Assembly: GCA_002311025.1 (NCBI GenBank)
Contig: DBYY01000001.1
Span: 228,157 to 292,156 of the forward strand
Origin: Candidatus Proelusimicrobium tauri
GTDB taxonomy: Bacteria > Elusimicrobiota > Elusimicrobia > Elusimicrobiales > Elusimicrobiaceae
DNA: 64,000 bases
Direction: 5' to 3'
Part shown: piece by piece, positions 35,638 to 44,024 of the stretch
Layout of the letters: every line of letters begins with the position of its first letter
Position numbering within the stretch: the first letter of the stretch is position 1
Translations under genes and position numbers: made by a program
Notes under the pieces: model-generated
Told to the model about the DNA's origin: nothing
Seen by the model: the letters and a program-made list of their open reading frames with translations, nothing else
The model's database searches: none

Positions 35638-37564
35638 TTACAGGTTCCTGTTGACTTTGTAAGGCTATTAAAAAATCTTCTAATGAAAGTCTATTTTTAA
35701 CTCTTAAAGTATCATTATCTTTTTCCATAAATCCAGGGATAATTTCTTGTAATTTTTCAGGGTTACCGTAGCAATATTCATTTAAAAGAGGAAAAATGCA
35801 GTGGTAAAATACCTGATATAAATCTTTAGTTGTTTTTACTTTCATAAAATAACTATGACCAATTTGATGATCTTTATCAATTAATTGTGTAATTTTATTA
35901 TTGATTTGTTGAAACCATTGCTGTAAATTAAATGACTCTACTTTAGCAGGAATAAGTTCGGGCTTAGGCATCATTTCTTCAAATACAAAGCGTCGGCGTA
36001 AAGCAATATCCACAAGTGCAATTGATTTATCCGCAGTATTCATTGTTCCAATTATGTATAAATTCTTTGGCACGCTAAAATCTTCTTCATTATCTTTTTG
36101 ATACATTAAAGGCATAGATAAAGAGTGTTCATTTCCTTCTCTTTTATCATCTTCTATTAACGTAATTAGTTCGCCAAATATCTTAGATATATTACCTCTG
36201 TTAATTTCGTCAATAATTAACACATAGTTATTCTCGGGATCTTTACGGGCTTTGTCTGCTATTTTCTTGAAAGGTCCTTCGTGTAATTCGTAGGCAATTT
36301 GACTACCATTTAGTATTGGGCGAATACCCAACATAAAATCTTCATAAGAATAATTTTGGTGGAAAGTAATAAATTGAATTTGTCCTGATTCTCTAAGTTC
36401 ATCAAAATGTTTTTTGTCTATTTCGTAATTTTCAGATATTCTACCTTCAATTATTTCCACTGCCTTAGTGATGGTATGATATGTTTTTCCTGTTCCTGGA
36501 GGTCCAAAGAGGATTTGATTAAGGGGGAATTTAGAATTAGAAGCTTTAATAAGAGAGCCATCCCATTTATTATCTACTAAATTTCTGAGTATATCTAAGA
36601 TAGCAATGTCTTTAATTGACGCAATAGTATTCCACAGAACTTTGCCTTCAATTTTATATGGCAAATTAGCAATGTTTAACCATTTTACTTTAAAAGACCA
36701 CCAATTATTTTTCTTTTCAACAATTCCGATATTTTTAATAATTGTTATAGGGGTTTTGTGCCCAGGACCTATAGTGGCAGAAGATTTTAATACCAAGAAA
36801 TCTCCGACAGAAACAGAATTTAATTGTTTTGCATCTTTGTCATTTCCATTGGCTCCATATCCGTCTTCCCAAATAGATTCTTCTAAAAAGCGCTTTTGCT
36901 GTTCTCCTTTATCACTTTCCCAATAAGAACCGACAGCCCAGAATGTCGGGAAATCAGAGATATTATTTTGTGTTTCTTCCACCCAACTTAAAAACTGATC
37001 CAATTCTAAATTAATAGGCAAATCTGTTTGTTTACCAACGATTTGATTATATGCTGTTCGTAAAGGTTCTAAGGTTTTATTAAAGTTAATAAATTTAGTT
37101 GCAAAATTTTCTCCACGAGTAGACTTAATAGAGATATTTAATACATTTAATGCGTCTAGAGAACGTTGATTATAAATTGCAAATTCTTCTGGAAAAATAT
37201 ATCCTAATAATTCGCCTAAAGAAGATTCTCCAAAATAACTTATTTTAAAATTATTAATACGTTGTTCTATGGGAATATTTGTATCTAATAAATTGTTAAA
37301 TTGTTGCTTGTAATAGGATAATTCATGATTGGGGTTTCCAAAAGCATTTTTTTGGGCTATGGATAGATTTCTTAAAGTATGTAAGTGTTCACCTATTTGT
37401 TGTAATTGTTCCCAAGAAGCATTTTGTAAGTTTTCTTTCGTAAAAAATTGTTTAAAAAATTGATATTGGGTATTTGCTAAATTATATCGTTTTTCAGGTT
37501 CTTCAAAGAACCAATGTTTTGCCTCTGCTGAGAATTTGGTTAATAATTGTTCCATTTTATTCAT
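35606..37564 (-). CDS. mcrB: McrB-type AAA+ motor with EVE/PUA-like reader domain
   Basis: AAA+ restriction motor of 652 aa from ATG 37564, chosen because GGAGG (37573-37577) is 8 nt upstream; ATG 37570 is too close to it. The N-terminal 180 residues are helical and unassigned (similar proteins carry such a region). About residues 200-330 look like an EVE/PUA-like modified-base reader (FWAVGSYWESDKGE, then VGDFLVLKSSATIGPGHKTP). The AAA+ core has Walker A LFGPPGTGKTYHTI (about 351-362), Walker B NYVLIIDEINRGNISKIFGE (about 445) and the sensor block IGTMNTADKSIALVDIALRR. It leads an mcrB-mcrC-ARH operon behind a structured RNA leader. Confidence 0.9.
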   Translation of the reverse strand: MNKMEQLLTKFSAEAKHWFFEEPEKRYNLANTQYQFFKQFFTKENLQNASWEQLQQIGEHLHTLRNLSIAQKNAFGNPNHELSYYKQQFNNLLDTNIPIEQRINNFKISYFGESSLGELLGYIFPEEFAIYNQRSLDALNVLNISIKSTRGENFATKFINFNKTLEPLRTAYNQIVGKQTDLPINLELDQFLSWVEETQNNISDFPTFWAVGSYWESDKGEQQKRFLEESIWEDGYGANGNDKDAKQLNSVSVGDFLVLKSSATIGPGHKTPITIIKNIGIVEKKNNWWSFKVKWLNIANLPYKIEGKVLWNTIASIKDIAILDILRNLVDNKWDGSLIKASNSKFPLNQILFGPPGTGKTYHTITKAVEIIEGRISENYEIDKKHFDELRESGQIQFITFHQNYSYEDFMLGIRPILNGSQIAYELHEGPFKKIADKARKDPENNYVLIIDEINRGNISKIFGELITLIEDDKREGNEHSLSMPLMYQKDNEEDFSVPKNLYIIGTMNTADKSIALVDIALRRRFVFEEMMPKPELIPAKVESFNLQQWFQQINNKITQLIDKDHQIGHSYFMKVKTTKDLYQVFYHCIFPLLNEYCYGNPEKLQEIIPGFMEKDNDTLRVKNRLSLEDFLIALQSQQEPVNDENKIDTNA

Positions 37565-37605
37565 ATTCATATCCTCCTTGAAATTATATTATGACATATA
37601 GTGGA

Positions 37606-37619
37606 GACAACGTATTGTC
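37606..37619. promoter_or_regulatory. Small inverted repeat before mcrB
   Basis: GACAA-CGTA-TTGTC lies between the structured-RNA terminator and the mcrB ribosome site. It could be an operator or a short hairpin in the mcrB leader. Confidence 0.3.
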
Positions 37620-37654
37620 GCTAATTAGAACCGTCAAGTCAAGTATAAATAGAT

Positions 37655-37891
37655 AAAAAAACGGCTGTCATTTCTAACGGAACTTGATACGCGCTAGAAA
37701 CGCAGCCGTAGTTACTCACCAAATGGTAAATAACATTCACCGTAGGCAAACGGGCTCATGACTTCCCATCATACTACGGTTAATTGGCCTTGTTAGTATC
37801 AAGTTCCTTTTACCCTGGGGTAAAAGCGTGCCGTTATTATCGGCACTAAGCCAAGGGATAAATTGTACAAGGGTTACTTAAAGTAAACCTT
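37655..37891 (-). ncRNA. Candidate structured leader RNA / cis-regulator upstream of mcrB
   Basis: Read on the minus strand, an extended -10 (TGCTATAAT, 37906-37898) is followed by about 235 nt rich in helices. These are GTGCCG/CGGCAC and TTTTACC/GGTAAAA hairpins; a 12-bp perfect long-range helix GGAACTTGATAC/GTATCAAGTTCC (37807-37796 with 37690-37679); and inside it ACCGTAG/CTACGGT plus GTTA-ACC/GGT-TAAC hairpins. The 3' end is ACGGCTG...CAGCCGT followed by seven T (37709-37703 with 37667-37655), a terminator form. The terminator stem and the 12-bp helix interlock, so they should exclude each other or form a pseudoknot, as in riboswitch-type attenuators. It matches no riboswitch consensus I can recall (cobalamin, SAM, TPP, lysine checked by eye). 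Confidence 0.5.
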
Positions 37892-38031
37892 TCTTTCATT
37901 ATAGCAATTATAACTAGATAAAGAAATTGAATATTATTATAATAAATAAAAATAAAACATTTGATTTTGTTTGTAAAATTTGCTACATTAACTAGAGTAT
38001 AAATTTGCTAAGAGCCTATTTGGATAAACTC

Positions 38032-38061
38032 TTGCAAATGTCTAATAGCATCAGACATAAA
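38032..38061 (+). promoter_or_regulatory. Promoter with internal operator for the ParB-methyltransferase module
   Basis: TTGCAA (38032-38037) and CATAAA (38056-38061) are 18 bp apart, and the spacer is filled by an inverted repeat ATGTCT-N9-AGACAT (38038-38058). A repressor there would block the promoter. The leader to ATG 38161 is about 95 nt, ending in AAGGAGG. The rest of the 590-bp gap is the mcrB leader on the other strand and AT-rich sequence in which I see nothing. Confidence 0.45.
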
Positions 38062-38160
38062 ACTTCTGCTGGCACTTTTGCATTCCTGCCTTAAAATGAA
38101 TAATCCACCAAGGAAACTGGTATAAAACCTAAAGATGGTTATTTAAATTAAGGAGGAAAT

Positions 38161-39501
38161 ATGGCAAAAACGCCAATCAATTATGACCTTACGGTCAACT
38201 ATGTGCCTTTAGAGACTTTAGGCATATATCAAAACAATCCTCGCCAACATGGGCTAAAACAATTAGTCCGAATTGGCAATTCAATTGAAAAATTCGGATT
38301 TATTAATCCAATTCTTATTGATGAAAACAATATTATTATTGCTGGAGAGGCACGATTAGAAGCAGCCAGGAATAGAGGTTTAAAACAAGTTCCTGTTATT
38401 CGTTTAACGCATCTGACAAAAGCCCAAAAACGAGCTTACCGCATAGCGGATAATCGCTTGGCGGAACAAGGAACTTGGAGTATTGAAAAATTGCAGATAG
38501 AATTGAAAGAAATTGAGATTGAAGATCCTCAAATTTCACTTACTTCTACAGGCTATGATATGGGTGAAATTGATGTGATTTTAGAAGGGAAACAAGAAAA
38601 GTTAGATTCTAAAGTTAATAATATACCATTTATTGCAGATAATGAAATTGTAACTCAAGAAGGTGATATTTGGCAGTTAGGATCACACCGAATCATCTGC
38701 GGAAACTCTCTAAAACGTGAAACATTAAATTCTCTTATGGATGGTAGAAAAGCTGATATGGTTTTTACTGATCCTCCGTATAATGTGAAAATTAACGGAC
38801 ATGTTTGCGGGGCCGGCAGTGTAAAACATGCAGAATTTAAATTTGCCTCTGGAGAAATGACTACGGAAGAGTTTACAAAATTTTTGCATAGTTCATTTGA
38901 ATTGTTGTGTGAATTTAGCAAAGACGGTTCACTTCACTATATTTGTATGGATTGGCGAAGCTGCAAAGAAATTTTAATAGCGGCCGAAGTATACGATCAA
39001 TTTAAAAATATTTGTGTTTGGCGTAAAGATAATGCCGGGATGGGCTCTTTTTATCGTTCTCAACATGAACTGGTATTTATGTTTAAACACGGGAAACAAC
39101 CTCACATAAATAATATAGAATTAGGAGTTCATGGCCGATATCGGACAAATGTATGGTGTTATCCGGGAGTTAATACACCAAGTGCCGAAAACGCTGAAAA
39201 AAGGGCTATGCACCCCACAGTAAAACCTGTAGAAATGATTAAAGATGCTATTTTAGATGCATCTAATCGGGGTGGTATTGTGCTCGATACATTTTTAGGT
39301 TCAGGCAGCACATTAATTGCTGCAGATAAAGCTGGGCGTATTTGCTATGCTGCAGAATTGGAACCAAAATATGTAGATACTGCTATTCGTCGTTATGAAG
39401 CGTTAGGCAATAGTAAAGTAGCTATACATTTAGCTACAGGAAAGACTTATAAGGAATTATTAGCTACTAAATGTAAACAAGGAGGAAAATATGTCTGCTA
39501 A
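38161..39501 (+). CDS. ParB-like nuclease/DNA methyltransferase fusion
   Basis: A 446-aa fusion. Residues about 10-110 are a ParB/Spo0J N-terminal domain (NPRQHGLKQLVRIGNSIEKF, GEARLEAARNRGLKQVPVI). Residues about 170-440 are an amino-methyltransferase with DPPYNV (motif IV, about 203) before FLGSGSTLIAA (motif I, about 378), the beta-class order. Such proteins occur in prophages and gene-transfer-like modules next to terminases and methylate adenine or cytosine amino groups of the element's DNA. The ribosome site is AAGGAGG. It overlaps the DUF5681 gene by 11 nt. No cognate restriction enzyme is adjacent, so an orphan phage-type methylase is likely. Confidence 0.88.
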   Translation: MAKTPINYDLTVNYVPLETLGIYQNNPRQHGLKQLVRIGNSIEKFGFINPILIDENNIIIAGEARLEAARNRGLKQVPVIRLTHLTKAQKRAYRIADNRLAEQGTWSIEKLQIELKEIEIEDPQISLTSTGYDMGEIDVILEGKQEKLDSKVNNIPFIADNEIVTQEGDIWQLGSHRIICGNSLKRETLNSLMDGRKADMVFTDPPYNVKINGHVCGAGSVKHAEFKFASGEMTTEEFTKFLHSSFELLCEFSKDGSLHYICMDWRSCKEILIAAEVYDQFKNICVWRKDNAGMGSFYRSQHELVFMFKHGKQPHINNIELGVHGRYRTNVWCYPGVNTPSAENAEKRAMHPTVKPVEMIKDAILDASNRGGIVLDTFLGSGSTLIAADKAGRICYAAELEPKYVDTAIRRYEALGNSKVAIHLATGKTYKELLATKCKQGGKYVC

Positions 39502-39886
39502 TTATGAAATAGGTTATGGTAAACCACCTAAGAAAAATCAATTTAAGCCCGGTTATAGCGGTAATAAGCAAGGACGCCCAAAGGAACATAAAAATATGAT
39601 GAGTATTGTCCGTAAATGTGCTAGAGAAAAGATTTTAGCAAAACAAGGCGATAAAACTATAAAAATTGACAAGCGAGAGGCTCTTTTTCGCGCTCATTTA
39701 AATGAAGGAATTAAAGGTAATGAAAAATCGGCGCGTATTGCCCTTAAACTTATATTAGAAAGTGATAAACAAGAGCTAGAACAAATGCAGAAAATATCAT
39801 TATTAAACCAAAATGATAATGAAATATTGAATGCTTTTTTAAAGCAATTAAGATTAGGTGAAGTTAAAAATGACACTGACGAATGA
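39491..39886 (+). CDS. DUF5681 protein (terminase-associated)
   Basis: A 131-aa protein with the N-terminal DUF5681 signature GYGKPPKKNQFKPGYSGNKQ, followed by GRPKEHKN. The remainder is helical and charged. It is regularly found just before large terminase genes and may act as the small terminase or a DNA-binding adaptor; this is known from context only. AAGGAGGAAAAT inside the methyltransferase end precedes its ATG. It overlaps the terminase start by 17 nt. Confidence 0.8.
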   Translation: MSANYEIGYGKPPKKNQFKPGYSGNKQGRPKEHKNMMSIVRKCAREKILAKQGDKTIKIDKREALFRAHLNEGIKGNEKSARIALKLILESDKQELEQMQKISLLNQNDNEILNAFLKQLRLGEVKNDTDE

Positions 39887-41351
39887 ACAAAAGATACAAT
39901 TTTTAGATATAATTATTCGACATGATTTTAAAACTTTCATTCTTAAAGTTTTTAATGAAGTCAGCCCTCAAGATAAATATCAGGATAATTGGCATATTGA
40001 TGTAATTTGTGCGGAATTAGAAGCAATGTTAAGGGGAGAGAACAATCGTCTAATTGTTAATATTCCGCCTAGATATATGAAATCAATAATTTGTTCGGTT
40101 GCTTTTCCAGCATTTATTTTGGGACATTATCCTAAAGAGTCTATTGTTTGTGTTAGTTATGCTGATGAACTATCCAAAAAACTGGCTATGGATTGTCGTC
40201 GGGTTATGGAAACAGAATGGTATAAAAGAGTTTTTCCGTTTAGCAGATTAGCGCCTACTCATCATGAAATTATGGATTTTGAAACCAAACAAGGCGGAGG
40301 TCGCTATTCTACAACAATTTGTGGAACTCTTACCGGTCGCGGAGGAAATTGGATAATTATTGATGATCCGATAAAACCTGCTGATGCTAATTCTGATGTT
40401 TTGCGTAAAAAAGTAAATGATTGGTATGGTAATACTCTTTATAGTCGTTTAAATGATAAAAAGAATGGGAAAATATTGCTGATTATGCAACGCACCCATG
40501 AACAAGATCTGACGGGATATTTACTTGAAAGTAAAGTAGATTTTAAGCATATAACAATGCCTCTTGTGGCTATGGTTGACGAGTATTGGGAGTGGCGTAA
40601 ATACTTAGGAAATTCTAGCATTTCTTATAAATGCCATAGACATCCAGGAGAATTACTACACCCTGCTCGTGAAGGGATTGAGCAAATAGAACAATATAAA
40701 AAAGCAATGGGAACTTTAGCATTTTCGTGTCAGTGTCAGCAAAGTCCTTTAGCTCCTGGTGGAAATATTGTTAAGTGGAAATGGTTTAAAAGTTATTCTT
40801 TAAAAAGTATATTTAATGTCGTGCATATAGGTGATTATCCTGAGTTTATTCAACTTATATTTAGTTGGGATTTAGCTATTAAAACAGGGCGTGAAAATGA
40901 TTATAGTGTGTGTATTTGTGCATTAAGAACTTCACAGAAATATTATATCGTTGATATTCAGCGGTGGAAATTAGAATTGCCTGCGCTTATTAGGACTGCA
41001 AGAGATTATATAGAAAAACAGCGTAAGTTATGTCGCTGTGTAGCAAAAAATTTGGAAGTGCGTTTGCTTATAGAAGATGTTGGCTGTGGTATAGGGTTTC
41101 AGCAAGGGTTAAAATCACTTGGGTTTCGGATAGATCCGATTCATCCGCAAGAAGATAAAGAAGTTCGTTTAAAAAATGTTACTCCTATTCTTGAAAGGGG
41201 GGATTGTTTGTTGCCGGATATGGAACAGAAGTGGCTTTCTGATTTTAAACACGAAATTTTAGGTTTTCCTAATACAAAACACGATGACCAAGTAGATGCT
41301 TTATCTCAGTTGTTAGAGTTTAACAAATGTAAAATATTTGATTGGATTTAG
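39870..41351 (+). CDS. Phage large terminase subunit
   Basis: DNA-packaging motor and nuclease (493 aa from ATG 39870; a GTG at 39858 is the alternative, but AGGTG at 39856-39860 fits the ATG). The ATPase carries the family's deviant Walker A IPPRYMKSIICSV (about residue 64), Walker B NWIIIDDPIKPADA (about 160) and the coupling motif MQRTHEQDLTGYLL. The RNase-H-like nuclease starts at SWDLAIKTGRENDYSVCICA (about 332), has LLIEDVGCGIGFQ, and ends with HDDQVDALSQLL. All active-site acids appear present. No portal, protease or capsid gene follows, so it is either a satellite's packaging gene or a remnant. Confidence 0.9.
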   Translation: MTLTNEQKIQFLDIIIRHDFKTFILKVFNEVSPQDKYQDNWHIDVICAELEAMLRGENNRLIVNIPPRYMKSIICSVAFPAFILGHYPKESIVCVSYADELSKKLAMDCRRVMETEWYKRVFPFSRLAPTHHEIMDFETKQGGGRYSTTICGTLTGRGGNWIIIDDPIKPADANSDVLRKKVNDWYGNTLYSRLNDKKNGKILLIMQRTHEQDLTGYLLESKVDFKHITMPLVAMVDEYWEWRKYLGNSSISYKCHRHPGELLHPAREGIEQIEQYKKAMGTLAFSCQCQQSPLAPGGNIVKWKWFKSYSLKSIFNVVHIGDYPEFIQLIFSWDLAIKTGRENDYSVCICALRTSQKYYIVDIQRWKLELPALIRTARDYIEKQRKLCRCVAKNLEVRLLIEDVGCGIGFQQGLKSLGFRIDPIHPQEDKEVRLKNVTPILERGDCLLPDMEQKWLSDFKHEILGFPNTKHDDQVDALSQLLEFNKCKIFDWI

Positions 41352-41365
41352 CTAAGGTAGTTTAC

Positions 41366-41395
41366 TTGACTTTTATCCCTTTAGTAAGCAGTAAT
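41366..41395 (+). promoter_or_regulatory. Promoter repeat copy 1, before the DUF2924 gene
   Basis: TTGACT (41366-41371), 18-bp spacer, AGTAAT (41390-41395). The 30 bp match 42319-42348 at most positions, including the spacer core TAGTAAG. Confidence 0.55.
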
Positions 41396-41432
41396 GTAGT
41401 AAGAAGTAAAAATTGCTTTTAAAGGAAGAAAA

Positions 41433-41888
41433 ATGTTTATGAGAAGGAAGTGTGATTTGCCGCAAACTTTTGAAGATCTTAAAAGTCTATCAGATGAGAA
41501 ATTACATTTTTATTGGGAAACTTTTTATTCTTATCCCATTAAAGGGCGTAAAGCTAAACTTAGGCCTTTATGGTATGCTATTCAATGTCAGGTAAAAAAG
41601 TGTAAATTAGCCGATAAATATATTACAAGATTGGACCGATACGCTAATAATCCTGATAAATATATTCAATGTGCCCACAAAACTAAATATAGTTTATCTG
41701 TGGGCACTTTACTGATAAAAAAATATAAGGATAAAGTTTATCAAATAAAAGTTAAAGGCGAAAAAGAATTTGAATGGGAAGGACAAACATATTCAAATTT
41801 GACTGCTATTGCATCTAAGATATCAAACTGTCATGTTAGCGGCCCCGCCTTTTTTGGGTTAATAGGTAAAATTAAATTAAAAACTTAA
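41433..41888 (+). CDS. DUF2924 protein
   Basis: A 151-aa protein whose second half fits DUF2924: SVGTLLIKKYKDKVYQIKVK, FEWEGQTYSNLTAIASKISN, then SGPAFFGLIGKIK. The first half has LPQTFEDLKSLSDEKLHFYW and a basic RAKLRPLWYAIQ-like stretch (KAKLRPLWYAIQ). DUF2924 genes are habitually adjacent to large serine recombinases of the kind at 42417, so it is probably a recombination accessory or directionality factor; that role is inference. The gene has its own promoter, whose sequence is repeated before the recombinase. Confidence 0.78.
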   Translation: MFMRRKCDLPQTFEDLKSLSDEKLHFYWETFYSYPIKGRKAKLRPLWYAIQCQVKKCKLADKYITRLDRYANNPDKYIQCAHKTKYSLSVGTLLIKKYKDKVYQIKVKGEKEFEWEGQTYSNLTAIASKISNCHVSGPAFFGLIGKIKLKT

Positions 41889-41891
41889 ATC

Positions 41892-42308
41892 TTATTTAAT
41901 GGCTAAGATTTCATTCTTTAAAGGTTTTAAATTTTGTCCATTGATAATTGCTTTCCACATTTTCTCTAAAATATCATGGTTTTTATTTAGGAAAGTTCTA
42001 ATTTTATTTAATGTTTTTTTATCACAAGAACCAGCTAAAATTGAACCATTTAGTGCAAGAGAAACCTTTTGTTCACTTCCATTTTCTATGTGTACATGGG
42101 GTAGATGATGGGGTTCATTTTTTTCATTTCGCATACGGACTTTGATGCCATGCCACCTGAAAATTTCTTCTGCAGTTTTATAAAAACCACTAGCAGGCTG
42201 AGAAGCCTTTTCTAAATCTTTAACAAATTTTTCTAAAGCTTGAGATACTATATTGAAAGCTTCTTGAGTAGAAAACTCATCAGAATTCCTATTTGTATTT
42301 TCTGTCAT
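41892..42308 (-). CDS. DUF4160-type protein
   Basis: A 138-aa protein from ATG 42308, chosen because AAGGAGAAAT precedes it (the open frame extends to 42410 through a hydrophobic, AT-rich translation that is unlikely to be real). The C-terminal 90 residues carry the DUF4160 pattern: WHGIKVRMRNEKNEPHHLPH, VHIENGSEQKVSLALNG, and a helical end. DUF4160 often pairs with DUF2442 in small toxin-antitoxin-like modules, but no DUF2442 gene is visible here. It is antisense to its neighbours and its ribosome site overlaps the recombinase promoter repeat. Confidence 0.7.
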   Translation of the reverse strand: MTENTNRNSDEFSTQEAFNIVSQALEKFVKDLEKASQPASGFYKTAEEIFRWHGIKVRMRNEKNEPHHLPHVHIENGSEQKVSLALNGSILAGSCDKKTLNKIRTFLNKNHDILEKMWKAIINGQNLKPLKNEILAIK

Positions 42309-42318
42309 ATATTTCTCC

Positions 42319-42348
42319 TTGACTTTTACCTCTATAGTAAGTTGTAAT
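42319..42348 (+). promoter_or_regulatory. Promoter repeat copy 2, before the serine recombinase
   Basis: TTGACT (42319-42324), 18-bp spacer, TGTAAT (42343-42348), near-identical to 41366-41395. It points at the recombinase and overlaps the ribosome site of the divergent DUF4160 gene. Confidence 0.55.
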
Positions 42349-42416
42349 GTAAATATATTATAAATAATATAATATAAAGTAATTATATATAAAATGGTTG
42401 TGTTTGTCAATGACTT

Positions 42417-44024
42417 ATGAAAAAAATTAATTGTGCAATATATACACGTAAATCTAATGAACGGGGATTAGACTCTGAATTTAGTTCCCTTCAAAACCAA
42501 GAAGAAGCATGCAAGGCTTATATTCTTTCGCAAGCGTTTAATGGCTGGGAGTATTACAAAACATTTTCAGATGGTGGAATTAGCGGGGGGACTATGGAAA
42601 GGCCTGGCTTACAGGCACTTATTGAGGAAATTCGCTCACACAATATTCAAGTTGTTGTTGTGTATAAAGTAGATAGGCTTTCCCGTTCCATTTTTGACTT
42701 TCATAAAATGATGCAAGAATTTAGCAGGTATGATTGTAACTTTGTATCTGTTACACAATCTTTTGATACTAGTAATTCTATGGGCAAACTTACGCTAAAT
42801 ATGCTGTTATCTTTTGCTCAGTTTGAGCGTGAAGTTTCTGCCGAGCGTGTAAGAGATAAACTTGCTGCTACTAAAGCAAAAGGGATGTGGGTTGGCGGAG
42901 TTCCTTCTATAGGTTATAACCTCAAAGATAAACAATTAGTTCCCAATGAAAAAGAATCACAAACGGTGCTTCTAATATTTAAAAAGTATTTGGAATTAAA
43001 TAATATATCGGATGTGGCAAATTGGATGAATCAACACGGATACCGCACTAAAAAATGGACAACAAGCAAAGGCGAAAATCGTGGAGGAAAGTTATTTAGT
43101 CATAGTTCTATTTTGCGTATTTTATCTAATCCTTTGTATATTGGTAAAATGCCTCATTTCGCGGCTAAAAAAGTTTATCCCGGTAAGCAACCTGCTATCA
43201 TATCCCAAGAAATATTTGAAGAAGTCCAAAAGAAAGTTGGAAACTTTAAAAACGGAGTAAGAGAATATCGTACCTATATTCGCAAAAATACTTTAATGAC
43301 AGATAAATTATTTGATGATAAAGGTCAGCCTTATAAACTGACCAGTACCACTAAAAATGGGAAAAAATTTCAATATTATTTTATACGTAAAGGGGTACAT
43401 ATTCCTGTTATTCAGTTAGATGGGTTCGTTTTGGATATAATTCATCGCGCAGATTTAAGAGGTATAGATTTACAGGCAGAATGTAGTAATATTACATTTA
43501 ATGAGGCTAAAATCTGCATTAAACAGGTAATTTGTGTAAAAAGAGATACCAAGTGTCATTTGCAAATTGTAATAGATAAAAAAGCATTTTTAGATATTTG
43601 TCATAAATATCCAAAGGGAGATTGTTGCCAAGCCAATCTTATTGTACCGAAAGTAGAAGAAGATAATATTATTTTACTAGAAACTTTTTATATAGATAAT
43701 TTTTCATCTACTCGCTTACAAAATAAGACTTCACAAAATGTTCTTAGCGTTCATCAGTTAAATGAGAGTTTGGTGCGTGGTTTAGCTAGGGCTTGGCAAT
43801 TAAAAAAATTACTGGAAAAAGGATTAACCACTAGAGAGTGGGAAAAGGCTAGTGGTATGAATAAGCGTACTTTTGCGCGATATATCAATTTGTGTTATTT
43901 ATCTCCGCGTATTATATCTGATATTTTAGAATATAAAAATCCGCGTAATTTTACACTTAAACAATTAATGTTCTTAGCAAGTGAACATATTGATTTTAAA
44001 GCCCAAGAAGATTTATTTAAGTAG
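42417..44024 (+). CDS. Large serine recombinase (island integrase candidate)
   Basis: A 535-aa site-specific recombinase. The catalytic resolvase domain (about residues 1-150) has the nucleophile Ser in YTRKSNERG, then SDGGISGGTMERPGLQALI, VVVYKVDRLSRSIFDF and NMLLSFAQFEREVSAERVRD. A recombinase domain follows (YNLKDKQLVP, WMNQHGYRT, ILSNPLYIG). The C-terminal part has a Zn-ribbon-like region lacking obvious Cys clusters and ends with a helix-turn-helix-like block (GLTTREWEKASGMNKRTFAR, YINLCYLSPRIISDIL). This C-terminal type is the one paired with DUF2924. No Shine-Dalgarno is seen at ATG 42417. The last 12 nt overlap the HEPN-like gene. Confidence 0.93.
   Translation: MKKINCAIYTRKSNERGLDSEFSSLQNQEEACKAYILSQAFNGWEYYKTFSDGGISGGTMERPGLQALIEEIRSHNIQVVVVYKVDRLSRSIFDFHKMMQEFSRYDCNFVSVTQSFDTSNSMGKLTLNMLLSFAQFEREVSAERVRDKLAATKAKGMWVGGVPSIGYNLKDKQLVPNEKESQTVLLIFKKYLELNNISDVANWMNQHGYRTKKWTTSKGENRGGKLFSHSSILRILSNPLYIGKMPHFAAKKVYPGKQPAIISQEIFEEVQKKVGNFKNGVREYRTYIRKNTLMTDKLFDDKGQPYKLTSTTKNGKKFQYYFIRKGVHIPVIQLDGFVLDIIHRADLRGIDLQAECSNITFNEAKICIKQVICVKRDTKCHLQIVIDKKAFLDICHKYPKGDCCQANLIVPKVEEDNIILLETFYIDNFSSTRLQNKTSQNVLSVHQLNESLVRGLARAWQLKKLLEKGLTTREWEKASGMNKRTFARYINLCYLSPRIISDILEYKNPRNFTLKQLMFLASEHIDFKAQEDLFK

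Noticed and set aside
37700..37790. Group II intron domain V or cobalamin riboswitch in the mcrB leader
   Set aside because: AGCCGTAG/CTACGGTT and GGGAAG resemble parts of these, but the GAAA-capped short hairpin, the B12 box and a reverse transcriptase are absent.
42309..42410. Longer N-terminus for the DUF4160 gene
   Set aside because: The added 34 residues are AT-biased hydrophobic translation and ATG 42308 has a strong ribosome site.
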